Assembly (NCBI RefSeq): GCF_002358085.1
Contig: NZ_NTJD01000005.1
Coordinates: 1-64,000, forward strand
DNA: 64,000 bases
Direction of reading: 5' to 3'
From: Pseudothioclava arenosa
GTDB taxonomy: Bacteria; Pseudomonadota; Alphaproteobacteria; Rhodobacterales; Rhodobacteraceae
Shown here: positions 43,762 through 52,074 of the stretch, piece by piece
Numbering within the stretch: the stretch's first letter is position 1
How the letters are laid out: each line of letters begins with the position of its first letter
The notes under the pieces: model-generated
Seen by the model: only the letters and a program-made list of their open reading frames with translations
Databases searched by the model: none
Told to the model about the DNA's origin: nothing
Translations under genes and position numbers: made by a program

Positions 43762-44490
43762 ATGCCCAATCCGACTGCCGCAATCCTGATCATCGGCGAT
43801 GAAATCCTGACCGGGCGCACCCGCGAGGGGAACGCGCATTACCTTGCGGGCGAGTTGGTCAAGGTGGGGATCGACCTGCGCCAGATCCGGGTGATCTCGG
43901 ACGATCACGCGACGATCGTGGCCGCCGTGCGCGAGCTGTCGGCCAGCCACGATCAGCTGTTCACCTCGGGCGGCATCGGGCCCACGCATGACGACATCAC
44001 CGCCGACGCGGTGGCCGAGGCCTTCGACGCCCGGCTCGATGTGCGCGACGACGCCCGCGCGATACTGGCCGCGCATTACGCCGCGCGCGGGGTCGACTTC
44101 ACCCCTGCCCGCCTGCGCATGGCGCGCATCCCCGAGGGCGCCACGCTGATCGACAACCCGGTCTCGGGCGCGCCGGGCTTTTCCATCGGCAATTGCCACG
44201 TGATGGCCGGGGTTCCGAACATCTTTCAGGCGATGGTCACCGGGCTTTTGCCGCGCCTCACCGGCGGCCAGCCGCTGATGTCGCGCGACTGGATGGTGAT
44301 GGTCCCCGAGGCCAGCATCGCCGACCAGCTCCGCGCCTTGGCCGAAACCCACCCCGAGGTCTCCTTCGGCTCCTACCCCTTCGTGCAAGAAGGGCATTAC
44401 GGCACCAACCTCGTCGCCCGCTCGACCGATGCGGCAGCCCTCGAGGCGGGTTTCGCCGCACTGCAAACCGCATTCCCGGAGGGCAAATGA
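43762..44490 (+). CDS. Molybdopterin-binding protein, CinA N-terminal (COG1058) type
   Basis: The protein has 242 residues. AILIIGDEILTGRTREGNAHY at the N-terminus (cut here at IIGDEILTG), IRVISDDHATIV, and FTSGGIGPTHDDITADAVAE are the MoCF-biosynthesis motifs, and VAGVPNIFQAM is the later loop. The second CinA domain (nicotinamide-nucleotide amidase) is absent, so it may be an ADP-ribose pyrophosphatase-like or competence-type protein of unclear role. AAGGAGA precedes the ATG. The next two genes follow with ATGA overlaps. Confidence 0.88.
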   Translation: MPNPTAAILIIGDEILTGRTREGNAHYLAGELVKVGIDLRQIRVISDDHATIVAAVRELSASHDQLFTSGGIGPTHDDITADAVAEAFDARLDVRDDARAILAAHYAARGVDFTPARLRMARIPEGATLIDNPVSGAPGFSIGNCHVMAGVPNIFQAMVTGLLPRLTGGQPLMSRDWMVMVPEASIADQLRALAETHPEVSFGSYPFVQEGHYGTNLVARSTDAAALEAGFAALQTAFPEGK

Positions 44491-45194
44491 CCCTGTTCGA
44501 CCTGATCGACGCCACCTGGCCTGCCGAAACCTGCACGGAAACCGGCGGCTTCCTGCTGCGCTTTACCAAAGGCGCGGGCAGCCGCGTCAGCGCCGCGACC
44601 CTGACCGGACCGTTTGATGCCGCCGATCTTGATGCCGCGATCGCCGCGATGCGCGCGGCGGGCCAGCGCCCGCTCTTCATGATCCGCCCCGGCGACGAGG
44701 CGCTTGACGCGGCGCTCGCCGCGCGCGGTTACGTCATCGAAGACCCGACCGTCGAATTCGCCGCGCCGCTGGCCGAGCTTGCCGGCGAAGTGCCTCCGGT
44801 CACCGCCTTCGCGCATTGGCCGCCCTTGCGGATCGCGCGTGAGGTCTGGGACGAAACCGGCATCGGCGCCGCGCGTCAGGCGATCATGGAGCGTGTCGTG
44901 GGGCCCAAGACCTGCGTGCTCGGTCGCATCGATGACCGCGCGGCGGGCGCCGCCTTCGTGGCGATCTCGGGTGAAACGGCAATGCTGCACGCGCTGTCGA
45001 TCCTGACCGAGAAACGCCGCAAGGGGCTGGCGCGCGCGATGATGCGCGAAACCGTCCGCTGGGCCACCGGCGAAGGCGCGACCCGGCTTTCGTTGGTCGT
45101 GCGCGAAGACAACACCGCCGCCGTCACACTCTATGAGGGCCTCGGGATGAAGCGCGGGCTTGGCTATCACTACCGGGCGGAGGCCGCGGCATGA
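44487..45194 (+). CDS. GNAT-family N-acetyltransferase
   Basis: The protein has 235 residues. The C-terminal half holds the acetyl-CoA fold: LHALSILTEKRRKGLARAMM as motif A and NTAAVTLYEGLGMKRGLGYH as motif B. The N-terminal half (LIDATWPAETCTETGGFLLR) looks like a degenerate second GNAT fold, a two-domain layout seen in unstudied acetyltransferases. Substrate is unknown. Four-base overlaps on both sides join it to the CinA-type and OmpA-type genes. Confidence 0.88.
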   Translation: MTLFDLIDATWPAETCTETGGFLLRFTKGAGSRVSAATLTGPFDAADLDAAIAAMRAAGQRPLFMIRPGDEALDAALAARGYVIEDPTVEFAAPLAELAGEVPPVTAFAHWPPLRIAREVWDETGIGAARQAIMERVVGPKTCVLGRIDDRAAGAAFVAISGETAMLHALSILTEKRRKGLARAMMRETVRWATGEGATRLSLVVREDNTAAVTLYEGLGMKRGLGYHYRAEAAA

Positions 45195-46189
45195 TCCGGC
45201 ACGCGCTTGCGGCGGCTCTGGCACTAGCCCTGCCGGTCGCGGCACTCGCCGCACCGCCGATCCTCTTGACCCTGCCGCAGGGCGCCAATGTCTCGGCTGC
45301 GCGCGAAGCCCCTGCCTCAAGCCTCGATTTCCTGACCGGCCCCTGGAACGACGGCGCCGCTCCGTCAAAGCGCCTCGAAGGCAACCGTGCCGATACCGCC
45401 TGGCGGCTGCGCGCAAATCAGGCGACAACCTTGCAGATCCTCGCGCCGCTGCGCTCCCAGATCGAGGCCGAGGGCTATTCGATCCTGTTCGAATGCGACA
45501 GCGAGGCCTGCGGCAGCTTTGATTTCCGCTATGCGCTCGACATCCTGCCCGAACCCGAAATGCACGTCGATCTGGCCGATTTCCGCTATCTCGCGGCGCG
45601 CAAGGGCGATGCCTATGTCGGGCTGATGGTCTCGCGCTCGTCGGAGTCGGGTTTCGTGCACCTGAGCACGATGCAGGCCGAGGAAATCACCCTCGCGCAG
45701 CCCCGCAACGAGCTGACCGCGCTGCCGCAACCCCCCGCGATCCTGACACCGGGCGGGATCGCGATGCCCGCAGCACCTGCCGCCACCGGCGCACAGCTGG
45801 GGGCCGCGCTTGAGGCACAAGGCGCGCTCGCGCTTGAGGATCTGGTGTTTGAAAGCGGCAGCGCCGAGCTGGGCGCGGGCGAGTTTGCCTCGCTCAAGGC
45901 GTTGGCGGCCTATTTGCGGGCTGAAAGCGGGGCGATGGTGGCGCTGATCGGCCATACCGACGCGACCGGCAGCCTCGAAGGCAATATCGCCCTGTCGAAA
46001 CGCCGCGCTGAGGCCGTGCGTGCCCGTCTGATCGAGGGCTACGGCGCACCCGCCGAACAGCTTAGCTCGGAGGGCGCCGGCTGGCTGGCGCCGCGCGCGA
46101 CCAACCTGACCCCGGAGGGGCGCGAGAAGAACAGAAGGGTCGAAGCGGTTCTCACTTCGACCCAGAGTTGGCGGCAACCGACGGAATAG
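45191..46189 (+). CDS. OmpA-family peptidoglycan-binding protein
   Basis: The protein has 332 residues with a signal peptide ending near AALAAPPI. There is an N-terminal domain of about 170 residues with two close cysteines (FECDSEACGSFDF). The OmpA C-terminal domain from about residue 210 has LVFESGSAELGAGEFASLK, LIGHTDATGSLEGNIALSKR and REKNRRVE, which bind peptidoglycan. No beta-barrel is evident, so it is likely periplasmic or loosely outer-membrane bound. It overlaps the acetyltransferase gene by ATGA. Confidence 0.9.
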   Translation: MIRHALAAALALALPVAALAAPPILLTLPQGANVSAAREAPASSLDFLTGPWNDGAAPSKRLEGNRADTAWRLRANQATTLQILAPLRSQIEAEGYSILFECDSEACGSFDFRYALDILPEPEMHVDLADFRYLAARKGDAYVGLMVSRSSESGFVHLSTMQAEEITLAQPRNELTALPQPPAILTPGGIAMPAAPAATGAQLGAALEAQGALALEDLVFESGSAELGAGEFASLKALAAYLRAESGAMVALIGHTDATGSLEGNIALSKRRAEAVRARLIEGYGAPAEQLSSEGAGWLAPRATNLTPEGREKNRRVEAVLTSTQSWRQPTE

Positions 46190-46216
46190 TCGCCGCAGGG
46201 GAGGAACTTATCTCGC

Positions 46217-47122
46217 CTACCAGTTGTCAGGCCCCTTGTCGGCAAAGGTCTCGGCGAGGAAATCGATGAAGGCGCGCACCTTCGGCTGCGTGAAGCGCCC
46301 GGGCGGATAGATCGCGTAGATGCCCAGCGTCTCCATCGGCAGATCGGGCATGGCCTCTTCGACCAGCCCCTGCTTGAGCGCATCGGCATAAAGGAACGAC
46401 GGCAGATAGGCGATGCCCAGCCCCGCGATCGCCGCATGCAGCAGCGACTGCCCGTCGTTCACCGTCAGCCAGCCTGCCGACCGAACCTGACGCCGCTCGC
46501 CCGAGGGCGCGGTGATCTTCCAGACATTGCCCGCCGACTGGTTCGAGTAATGCAGAAGCTTGTGCTCGTTCAGGTCGTCGATCTTGGCCGGGCGACCGTA
46601 TTTCTTGAAATATTGCGGCGACGCGATCATCCGGCGCGAGGTCTCGGTCAGCTTGCGCGCCCGCAGCGAGCTGTCTTCCAGCTCGCCCACGCGGATCGCC
46701 ATATCGAACCCTTCCGAGATCAGCTCGACATAGCGGTTGTTCAGCACCATGTTCACGGTGATGTCCGGGAATTCCTGCAGGAAATCGCCCAGAACCGGCG
46801 ACAGCAGATTCACCCCGAAATCGGTCGCAACCGAAATCCGCAACAGCCCCGAGGGCGCGATCTGCATCGAGGTTACCAGCGCATCGGCCTCGCCCGCGTC
46901 ATTCAGCACGCGGCGCGCGCGGTCGTAATAGGCCAACCCGATCTCGGTCGGGCTCACGCGGCGGGTGGTGCGATTGAGCAGTCGCGCGCCAAGACGGGCT
47001 TCGAGTGAGGAAACATGTTTCGACACGGCAGATTTGGAGATTCCCATCTTCTTTGCCGCGTCGGTAAACCCACCCTGATCCACCACGGTCGCAAAGGCTT
47101 CCATTTCAGTCAGGCGATCCAT
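46217..47122 (-). CDS. LysR-family transcriptional regulator
   Basis: The protein has 301 residues. The winged-helix domain is complete: MDRLTEMEAFATVVDQGGFT, AAKKMGISKSAVSKHVSSLE and RLLNRTTRRVSPTEIG. The effector domain (about 90-295) has the usual ISVATDFGVNLLSPVLGDFL. It diverges from the fadH-type gene across 233 bp, the normal place for a LysR target, so it likely controls that gene. The ligand is unknown. AAAGG precedes the ATG. Confidence 0.93.
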   Translation of the reverse strand: MDRLTEMEAFATVVDQGGFTDAAKKMGISKSAVSKHVSSLEARLGARLLNRTTRRVSPTEIGLAYYDRARRVLNDAGEADALVTSMQIAPSGLLRISVATDFGVNLLSPVLGDFLQEFPDITVNMVLNNRYVELISEGFDMAIRVGELEDSSLRARKLTETSRRMIASPQYFKKYGRPAKIDDLNEHKLLHYSNQSAGNVWKITAPSGERRQVRSAGWLTVNDGQSLLHAAIAGLGIAYLPSFLYADALKQGLVEEAMPDLPMETLGIYAIYPPGRFTQPKVRAFIDFLAETFADKGPDNW

Positions 47123-47355
47123 GTTGCACCTTTCCGGCTTACTTCAGGGGGTCTCGTTTCAAACAAAACTCGTGTTCAATTCGGGCGCAAATTGGGCCGT
47201 GCATGGACAATCGCGGGGAATTTCCGAGGCTGATTGCAGACCGTGAACGATTGTCGCCTGAAACGGCACAGCCAGATCCGCCCGATCTGACGCCGCGTTC
47301 GGGATGACAGGCCCGCATGCAGCGGTCAGATTGGCGCCAGCCAAGGGAGGAAACC

Positions 47356-49371
47356 ATGAGCCATTACCCGCATATGCTTGCGCCCCTCGATCTGGGGCAT
47401 GTGGTTCTGAAGAACCGCGTGCTGATGGGGTCGATGCATACGAACCTCGAGGAAACCGGCGACTGGAACCGCGTCGCCGAATTCTACGCCGAGCGCGCAC
47501 GCGGCGGCGTCGGGCTGATGGTGACGGGCGGCATGGCGCCGAACCTCGAAGGCGGGGTATTCCCCGGCGCGGCGGGCCTGTTCACGCCGCAAGATATCGC
47601 CAATCATCGCATCGTCACCGATCGCGTGCACGAAGCGGGCGGGCGCATCGCGATGCAGATCCTCCATGCCGGCCGCTATGCCTATTCACCCGATTGCGTC
47701 TCAGCCTCGGCGGTGAAATCGCCAATCTCGCCCTTCCCGCCCAAGGAGCTGGACGAAGACGGCATCGAGAAACAGATCGCCGACATCGTCACCGCCGCCG
47801 CCCGCGCGCGCGAGGCGGGCTATGACGGCGTCGAGGTGATGGGCTCCGAAGGTTATTTCCTGAACCAGTTTCTCGTGCGCCACGTGAACCGCCGCGAAGA
47901 CCGCTGGGGCGGCTCGTTCGAGAACCGCATGCGCCTGCCCGTTGAAGTCGTGCGCCGCGTGCGCGAGGCCGTCGGCCCGGATTTCATCGTGATCTTCCGC
48001 ATCTCGCTGATCGACCTCGTGCCCGATGGCTCGACCTGGGACGAAGTCGTCACGCTGGCCAAGGCCATTGAGGCCGCCGGCGCCAGCATTCTCAACACCG
48101 GCATCGGCTGGCACGAGGCGCGCGTGCCCACGATCGCCACCTCGGTGCCGCGCGCGGCCTTCACCTGGCTGACCGCGCGACTGCGCCCCGAGGTCGGCAT
48201 TCCGGTCATCACCTCGAACCGGATCAATACGCCCGAAGTGGCCGAGGACATCCTCGCGCGCGGTGACGCCGACATGGTCAGCCTCGCGCGACCCTTCCTC
48301 GCCGACCCCGATTTTGTCGCCAAGGCCGAAGCCGGACGCGCCGCCGAGATCGCGCCCTGCATCGCCTGCAACCAGGCCTGTCTCGATCACACCTTCCAGG
48401 GCAAGATCAGCTCCTGCCTCGTGAACCCGCGCGCAGGCCATGAAACCGAGCTCACCATCGCGCCGACGGGCCAGCCGAAGCGCATCGCGGTGGTGGGCGC
48501 GGGCCCGGCAGGGCTCTCGGCGGCGATCACCGCCGCCGGGCGTGGCCACCGGGTAACCCTCTTCGACCGCGCCGCTGAAATCGGCGGCCAGCTTTGCCTC
48601 GCCCGGCGTATCCCCGGCAAAGAGGAATTCCACGGCCTCACCGACTGGTTCGCCACCATGCTCAGCCGCACGGGCGTCGAGCAGCGCCTGAACACCGAGG
48701 CCACGGTCGAGACCCTCGCTGATTTCGACGAGGTGGTAATCGCCACCGGCATCGCGCCGCGCGACCCGGGCATTCCGAACGAGGGCGGCCAGGCCGCCTC
48801 CTATCTCGATATCCTCTCGGGCCGCGTCACCGCCGGCCCGCGCGTCGCCGTGGTCGGCGCGGGCGGCATAGGCTTCGACGTGGCCGAGTTCCTGACCGTA
48901 GCCGAAAGCCCGACGCTCGACCTAGAAGAATGGATGCGCGAATGGGGCGTGGGCGATCCGGCCAAAACCCCCGGCGGCCTCGCCCGCCCGCAACCCGAAC
49001 CGCCCGCGCGGCAGGTCACACTGCTGCAGCGCAAACCGGAAAAACCCGGCCGCAAGCTTGGCAAGACCACGGGCTGGATCCATCGCGCGGCGCTCGCCGC
49101 CAAGGGCGTGAAGATGATCGGCGGCGTGAATTATGAACGCATCACCGCCGAAGGCCTGCACGTCTCCTTCGGCCCCGAGCGCAAGGAACCGACCCTGATC
49201 GAAGCCGATACGGTCGTGCTCTGCGCCGGCCAGCTCTCCGAGCGCGGCCTCGCCGATCAACTCAGCGCAACCGGCATCACCCCGCATATCATCGGCGGCG
49301 CCGAACTGGCCGGGGAGCTTGACGCGAAACGCGCGATTGATCAGGGCACCCGCCTCGGCGCCAGCCTCTGA
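47356..49371 (+). CDS. fadH: NADPH-dependent 2,4-dienoyl-CoA reductase (FadH-type)
   Basis: The protein has 671 residues, the same size as E. coli FadH. An N-terminal FMN TIM barrel (MLAPLDLGHVVLKNRVLMG, ILHAGRYAYSPD, SEGYFLNQFLVRHVN) is followed by a 4Fe-4S motif C-x2-C-x3-C-x11-C beginning CIACNQAC, then FAD (VVGAGPAGLSAAITAAGRG) and NADPH (VVGAGGIGFDVAEF) domains. It reduces dienoyl-CoA during oxidation of unsaturated fatty acids. A trimethylamine dehydrogenase-like relative is a lesser possibility. GGGAGG precedes the ATG; a LysR gene is divergent. Confidence 0.9.
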   Translation: MSHYPHMLAPLDLGHVVLKNRVLMGSMHTNLEETGDWNRVAEFYAERARGGVGLMVTGGMAPNLEGGVFPGAAGLFTPQDIANHRIVTDRVHEAGGRIAMQILHAGRYAYSPDCVSASAVKSPISPFPPKELDEDGIEKQIADIVTAAARAREAGYDGVEVMGSEGYFLNQFLVRHVNRREDRWGGSFENRMRLPVEVVRRVREAVGPDFIVIFRISLIDLVPDGSTWDEVVTLAKAIEAAGASILNTGIGWHEARVPTIATSVPRAAFTWLTARLRPEVGIPVITSNRINTPEVAEDILARGDADMVSLARPFLADPDFVAKAEAGRAAEIAPCIACNQACLDHTFQGKISSCLVNPRAGHETELTIAPTGQPKRIAVVGAGPAGLSAAITAAGRGHRVTLFDRAAEIGGQLCLARRIPGKEEFHGLTDWFATMLSRTGVEQRLNTEATVETLADFDEVVIATGIAPRDPGIPNEGGQAASYLDILSGRVTAGPRVAVVGAGGIGFDVAEFLTVAESPTLDLEEWMREWGVGDPAKTPGGLARPQPEPPARQVTLLQRKPEKPGRKLGKTTGWIHRAALAAKGVKMIGGVNYERITAEGLHVSFGPERKEPTLIEADTVVLCAGQLSERGLADQLSATGITPHIIGGAELAGELDAKRAIDQGTRLGASL

Positions 49372-49425
49372 TCTTCATCGAGCCGGAAATACTCCACGGG
49401 GGTCTGGGGGTGTGAAACCCACAGC
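49372..49425 (+). repeat. 3'-end repeat element copy 8, partly decayed hairpin
   Basis: TCTTCATCGAGCC then GGAAATACTCCACGGGGG starts directly after the fadH TGA and is nearly identical to copy 7. Its hairpin arms (CTGGGGGT and AACCCACAG) no longer pair perfectly. Confidence 0.75.
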
Positions 49426-49434
49426 CGATCGGCG

Positions 49435-49480
49435 CCGGGGCTCTGCCCCGGACCCCGGAGTATTTCGGGCTCAGTGAAAG
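49435..49480 (-). repeat. 3'-end repeat element copy 9
   Basis: Hairpin CCGGGGC/GCCCCGG (loop tct, 49435-49451) and the box ACCCCGGAGTATTTC then GGGCTCAGTGAAAG, ending three bases from the stop of the minus-strand gene at 49484. It faces copy 8 across nine bases. Confidence 0.77.
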
Positions 49481-49483
49481 GGA

Positions 49484-49837
49484 TCAGGCGCCAGTTTCGA
49501 CGCAATGCCGGCGGAAGGCCTTTTTCAGCAGGTCCAGCTCGGCGCGCAGCAATTCGATCTCGGCGCGCAGGTCTTCGGCGAGCGGCTCGCCCGCCATGAT
49601 CAGCACACGGCCCAGGGTTTCCTGCGTCTTGCGGTCGTGGATCAGGAGCGTCACGACCCCATCCGAAAGGATCTCGGCCGGCAGTGCCACCGAGGCATGC
49701 CAGCGCCCTTCCTCACCGCGCGAGAGCGTGGGGCCCGGCAGCGGCGATTCATTGTGCAGGAGCTCGATCTGAGGCTCTTCGGGGGCGACGATGACGCCTT
49801 CCCATTTTCCGGCCCGGATATGCGACAGTTCCAGCAT
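49484..49837 (-). CDS. Unknown protein, 117 residues
   Basis: I do not recognise this protein. It begins MLELSHIRAGKWEGVIVAPE and has a beta-rich body (IELLHNESPLPGPTL, LIHDRKTQETLGRVLIM). It closes with a charged helix of heptad character (about 85-108: LRAEIELLRAELDLLKK), likely a coiled coil. AGGAGG stands before the ATG. It follows the next gene after nine bases on the same strand, so they form an operon. Both appear to be lineage-restricted. Confidence 0.75.
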   Translation of the reverse strand: MLELSHIRAGKWEGVIVAPEEPQIELLHNESPLPGPTLSRGEEGRWHASVALPAEILSDGVVTLLIHDRKTQETLGRVLIMAGEPLAEDLRAEIELLRAELDLLKKAFRRHCVETGA

Positions 49838-49846
49838 GCGGCCTCC

Positions 49847-50614
49847 TTAAAGCTCTGCCCGGGGGTGGCGCGCGAAATAGAGGTCGCGCAGCGTGATCTG
49901 GTTCATCCGCGGCCCCTCGAAGATCAGGTCGACCCAGGCCTTCTCGATCCGCTTCTCGTTCAGGCGACTATAGGCAAGATCGAACTCAACATGGCAGGCG
50001 CCTTGCGGATGCGGCAACTCGCGCACGATCTGCTCGGTGTTGGGACCATGCTTGATGTTGAGACGACAGAAGATCTCGATCGGTTTTTCCAGCTCGGCCA
50101 CCATATCGAGCCGGATCAGGTGATTGAGCCGCAGCCCGGTCACCGCAGCGTCAGGCAGGTCGAGCACCAGCGACAGGAACGAGCCGTCGAAGCGGAACAC
50201 ATCCGTGCGCAACCCGAAGGGTGCCAGGTGGACAGCGCCGGAATTGCGGATCTGGCGGAGCGTGATTTCACTCTCGCCGCAATCGTGAAACAGGGTGACC
50301 TCACCCATCTGGCTCCGGCTCTCCGCCGCGGCGAGTCCCGGCGGAAAGACAGGGCCGCGCCAGAGGCCCGGCCGCCATGTCCAATCGCTTCCAAGCGGCG
50401 CCCGGATCGCATTCGTACCCAGCGCGGGCGATTGCAGTCGGCCTTCCGCGGTATGAATTACCCGCTCAAGATCGCGGCGCAGCGCCCAGGCCTTGCCACG
50501 CAAACCGCGCAACTCCTCCAGATCCGCATGCTCCGCCCGCTCCGCGGCCTGCTGCCAATAGATGCGGGCGCGATCTTTTCGGAAGCGTTTGAGGAGAGAG
50601 GGCGGCTTCGGCAT
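49847..50614 (-). CDS. Unknown protein, possibly DUF6478 family
   Basis: The predicted protein has 255 residues: MPKPPSLLKRFRKDRARIYW, then a helical segment HADLEELRGLRGKAWALRRD, and a body with WRPGLWRGPVFPPG, VTLFHDCGESEITLRQIRN and FDGSFLSLVLDLPD. I associate this with the Rhodobacterales family DUF6478 from memory. It has no signal peptide or catalytic motif. The start at 50614 has a poor site; the frame continues to 50689. The 150-bp gap upstream is AT-rich, with an imperfect inverted repeat, and likely holds its promoter. Confidence 0.72.
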   Translation of the reverse strand: MPKPPSLLKRFRKDRARIYWQQAAERAEHADLEELRGLRGKAWALRRDLERVIHTAEGRLQSPALGTNAIRAPLGSDWTWRPGLWRGPVFPPGLAAAESRSQMGEVTLFHDCGESEITLRQIRNSGAVHLAPFGLRTDVFRFDGSFLSLVLDLPDAAVTGLRLNHLIRLDMVAELEKPIEIFCRLNIKHGPNTEQIVRELPHPQGACHVEFDLAYSRLNEKRIEKAWVDLIFEGPRMNQITLRDLYFARHPRAEL

Positions 50615-50764
50615 GGCGGCGGATCGGCACCTTTGAATCGTTCGGGAATGCGCCACAATTACTGGCAAGGCCGTGGCGAGGTAAAGCATTCAATCCGGTG
50701 ATAATCCAAAAAGATTACCAGTTTTCCCCGCTGATTTTGTTGACCAAAGGGAAACTTGGGGCGG

Positions 50765-51400
50765 TCAGTTCACCGCCCGGATCTGCGAGATGAACTCGAC
50801 CAGAAGCTCGCGCTGGCGCGCGTCCGAAACCTGGTTCTCGGCCAGCGGCATCACCGAGAGCGAGGCGATGCGCCCCTCGATTACGGTAATCATGCGCCAG
50901 AACACCTGCGCCTCGGCGACGCTGGCCGGGGCCGAGCGGTCGCGGATCTTGAGCAAGAGCCGCCCCTGACCGGACCGCGCCTCGATCAGATCGACATCTT
51001 CGGTTCGCCCCGAACGGGCCAGCGTGGCGCGGCCGATATCGGTTTCGAAAAACGCGGCGATCGTCTTGATGCGGGCACTGTCGCTCAGATTGTCTTCAGG
51101 CCCCAGCGTCACGCTCAGCAGCACCGGCGCCGAGGGCCGCGGCTGCGCCGGATCGCGCGCCATCGCGGGGCAATGCCCGAACAGCACAAAGCTTGCCCCG
51201 GGCGCGTCGCGCAGGGTTTTCGGATCGACGCAGAACCCGCGCGGGGCGGCGATCACGATCTCGCCACCGGCGATGCGCGCCTGCGTCTGCACCGGGATCG
51301 GCGCGCCGGTTTCGGGCACGACACAGCCCGCCAGCGCCAGCGCGAAAACGCCGACTCCAAGCCGTGCCCATCGGAAAATGCTGCGCAGAAACTGAGTCAC
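50765..51400 (-). CDS. Putative lipoprotein of unknown function
   Basis: The predicted protein has 211 residues from a GTG at 51400, chosen because GGAGG lies eight bases before it. A membrane segment ends in the lipobox LALAGC with Cys26, so it should be lipid-anchored. The mature part has GGEIVIAAPRGFCVDPKTL, ASFVLFGHCPAMARDP and a helical end. The two cysteines in the FCVD and GHCP segments may form a disulfide. I do not recognise the family. It lies alone between the DUF6478-like gene and the ynj-like operon, on the same strand. Confidence 0.78.
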   Translation of the reverse strand: MTQFLRSIFRWARLGVGVFALALAGCVVPETGAPIPVQTQARIAGGEIVIAAPRGFCVDPKTLRDAPGASFVLFGHCPAMARDPAQPRPSAPVLLSVTLGPEDNLSDSARIKTIAAFFETDIGRATLARSGRTEDVDLIEARSGQGRLLLKIRDRSAPASVAEAQVFWRMITVIEGRIASLSVMPLAENQVSDARQRELLVEFISQIRAVN

Positions 51401-51423
51401 CCAAGGACCTCCGGCCGGCAGTG

Positions 51424-52074
51424 TTAGCCGCTTGGCGCGGGCGGGGCAAGCGCGCAGCATCGGGTAGCAGTGGCGGCGTCTTCGGCGTCATGGCTGACGA
51501 TCAGCGCCGGGATCGCACGCGCCACGAGATGGCCTAAAACAAAGGCGCGAAACTCGGCGCGCAGCGGCGGGTCGAGCCGCGAAAATGGCTCGTCGAGCAA
51601 CAGCGCGGCGGGCTCGGCCAGAAGCGCGCGCATCAGCGAGACGCGCAAACGCTGCCCGCCCGAAAGCGTCGCCGGATCGCGCCCGGCAAATCCCGGCAAC
51701 GCGGCTTGCTCCAGCGCCTCTTCGATCGCCGCTCGCCGCGCCGCCCGGCCCTTGACGCGCGGCGACAACGCAAAAGCCAGATTGTCGCCGACAGAGAGAT
51801 GCGGGAAGAGCGGCGCCTCTTGCAGCAAGAGCCCGATGCGCCGCGCCTCGGGCGGCTGCCCCGCTAGGTCAACCCCATTCAGCAAGACGCGCCCCTCGGC
51901 CCGAAACCCGCACGGCAGGAAGCCGCCAATCAGCGCGATCAGGCTGGATTTTCCGATGCCCGAGGGGCCGGTGACGCACAGCACTTCGCCCGGCGCAATC
52001 GTGACATCAAGCGGCGCGAAAAGGCGCGCACCGCCCGGCGGCGCAAGGGTCACGTGATCGAGGATCAGGCTCAT
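51424..52074 (-). CDS. ABC transporter ATP-binding protein (YnjD-like)
   Basis: The predicted protein has 216 residues: Walker A GPSGIGKSSL, Q-loop LLLQEAPLFPHLSVGDN, signature LSGGQRLRVSLMRALL, Walker B ALLLDEPFSRLD, H-loop VSHD. Length matches E. coli YnjD. Its ATG overlaps the permease stop as ATGA. A much longer open frame runs upstream through the permease gene in another phase; that part is not coding. It energises the permease encoded just upstream. Substrate is unknown. Confidence 0.9.
   Translation of the reverse strand: MSLILDHVTLAPPGGARLFAPLDVTIAPGEVLCVTGPSGIGKSSLIALIGGFLPCGFRAEGRVLLNGVDLAGQPPEARRIGLLLQEAPLFPHLSVGDNLAFALSPRVKGRAARRAAIEEALEQAALPGFAGRDPATLSGGQRLRVSLMRALLAEPAALLLDEPFSRLDPPLRAEFRAFVLGHLVARAIPALIVSHDAEDAATATRCCALAPPAPSG

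Noticed and set aside
50701-50722. Imperfect inverted repeat GATAATC/GATTACC around an A-run upstream of the DUF6478-like gene
   Set aside because: The arms match imperfectly and the T-run on the transcribed strand lies in the loop, so neither a terminator nor a clear operator can be supported.
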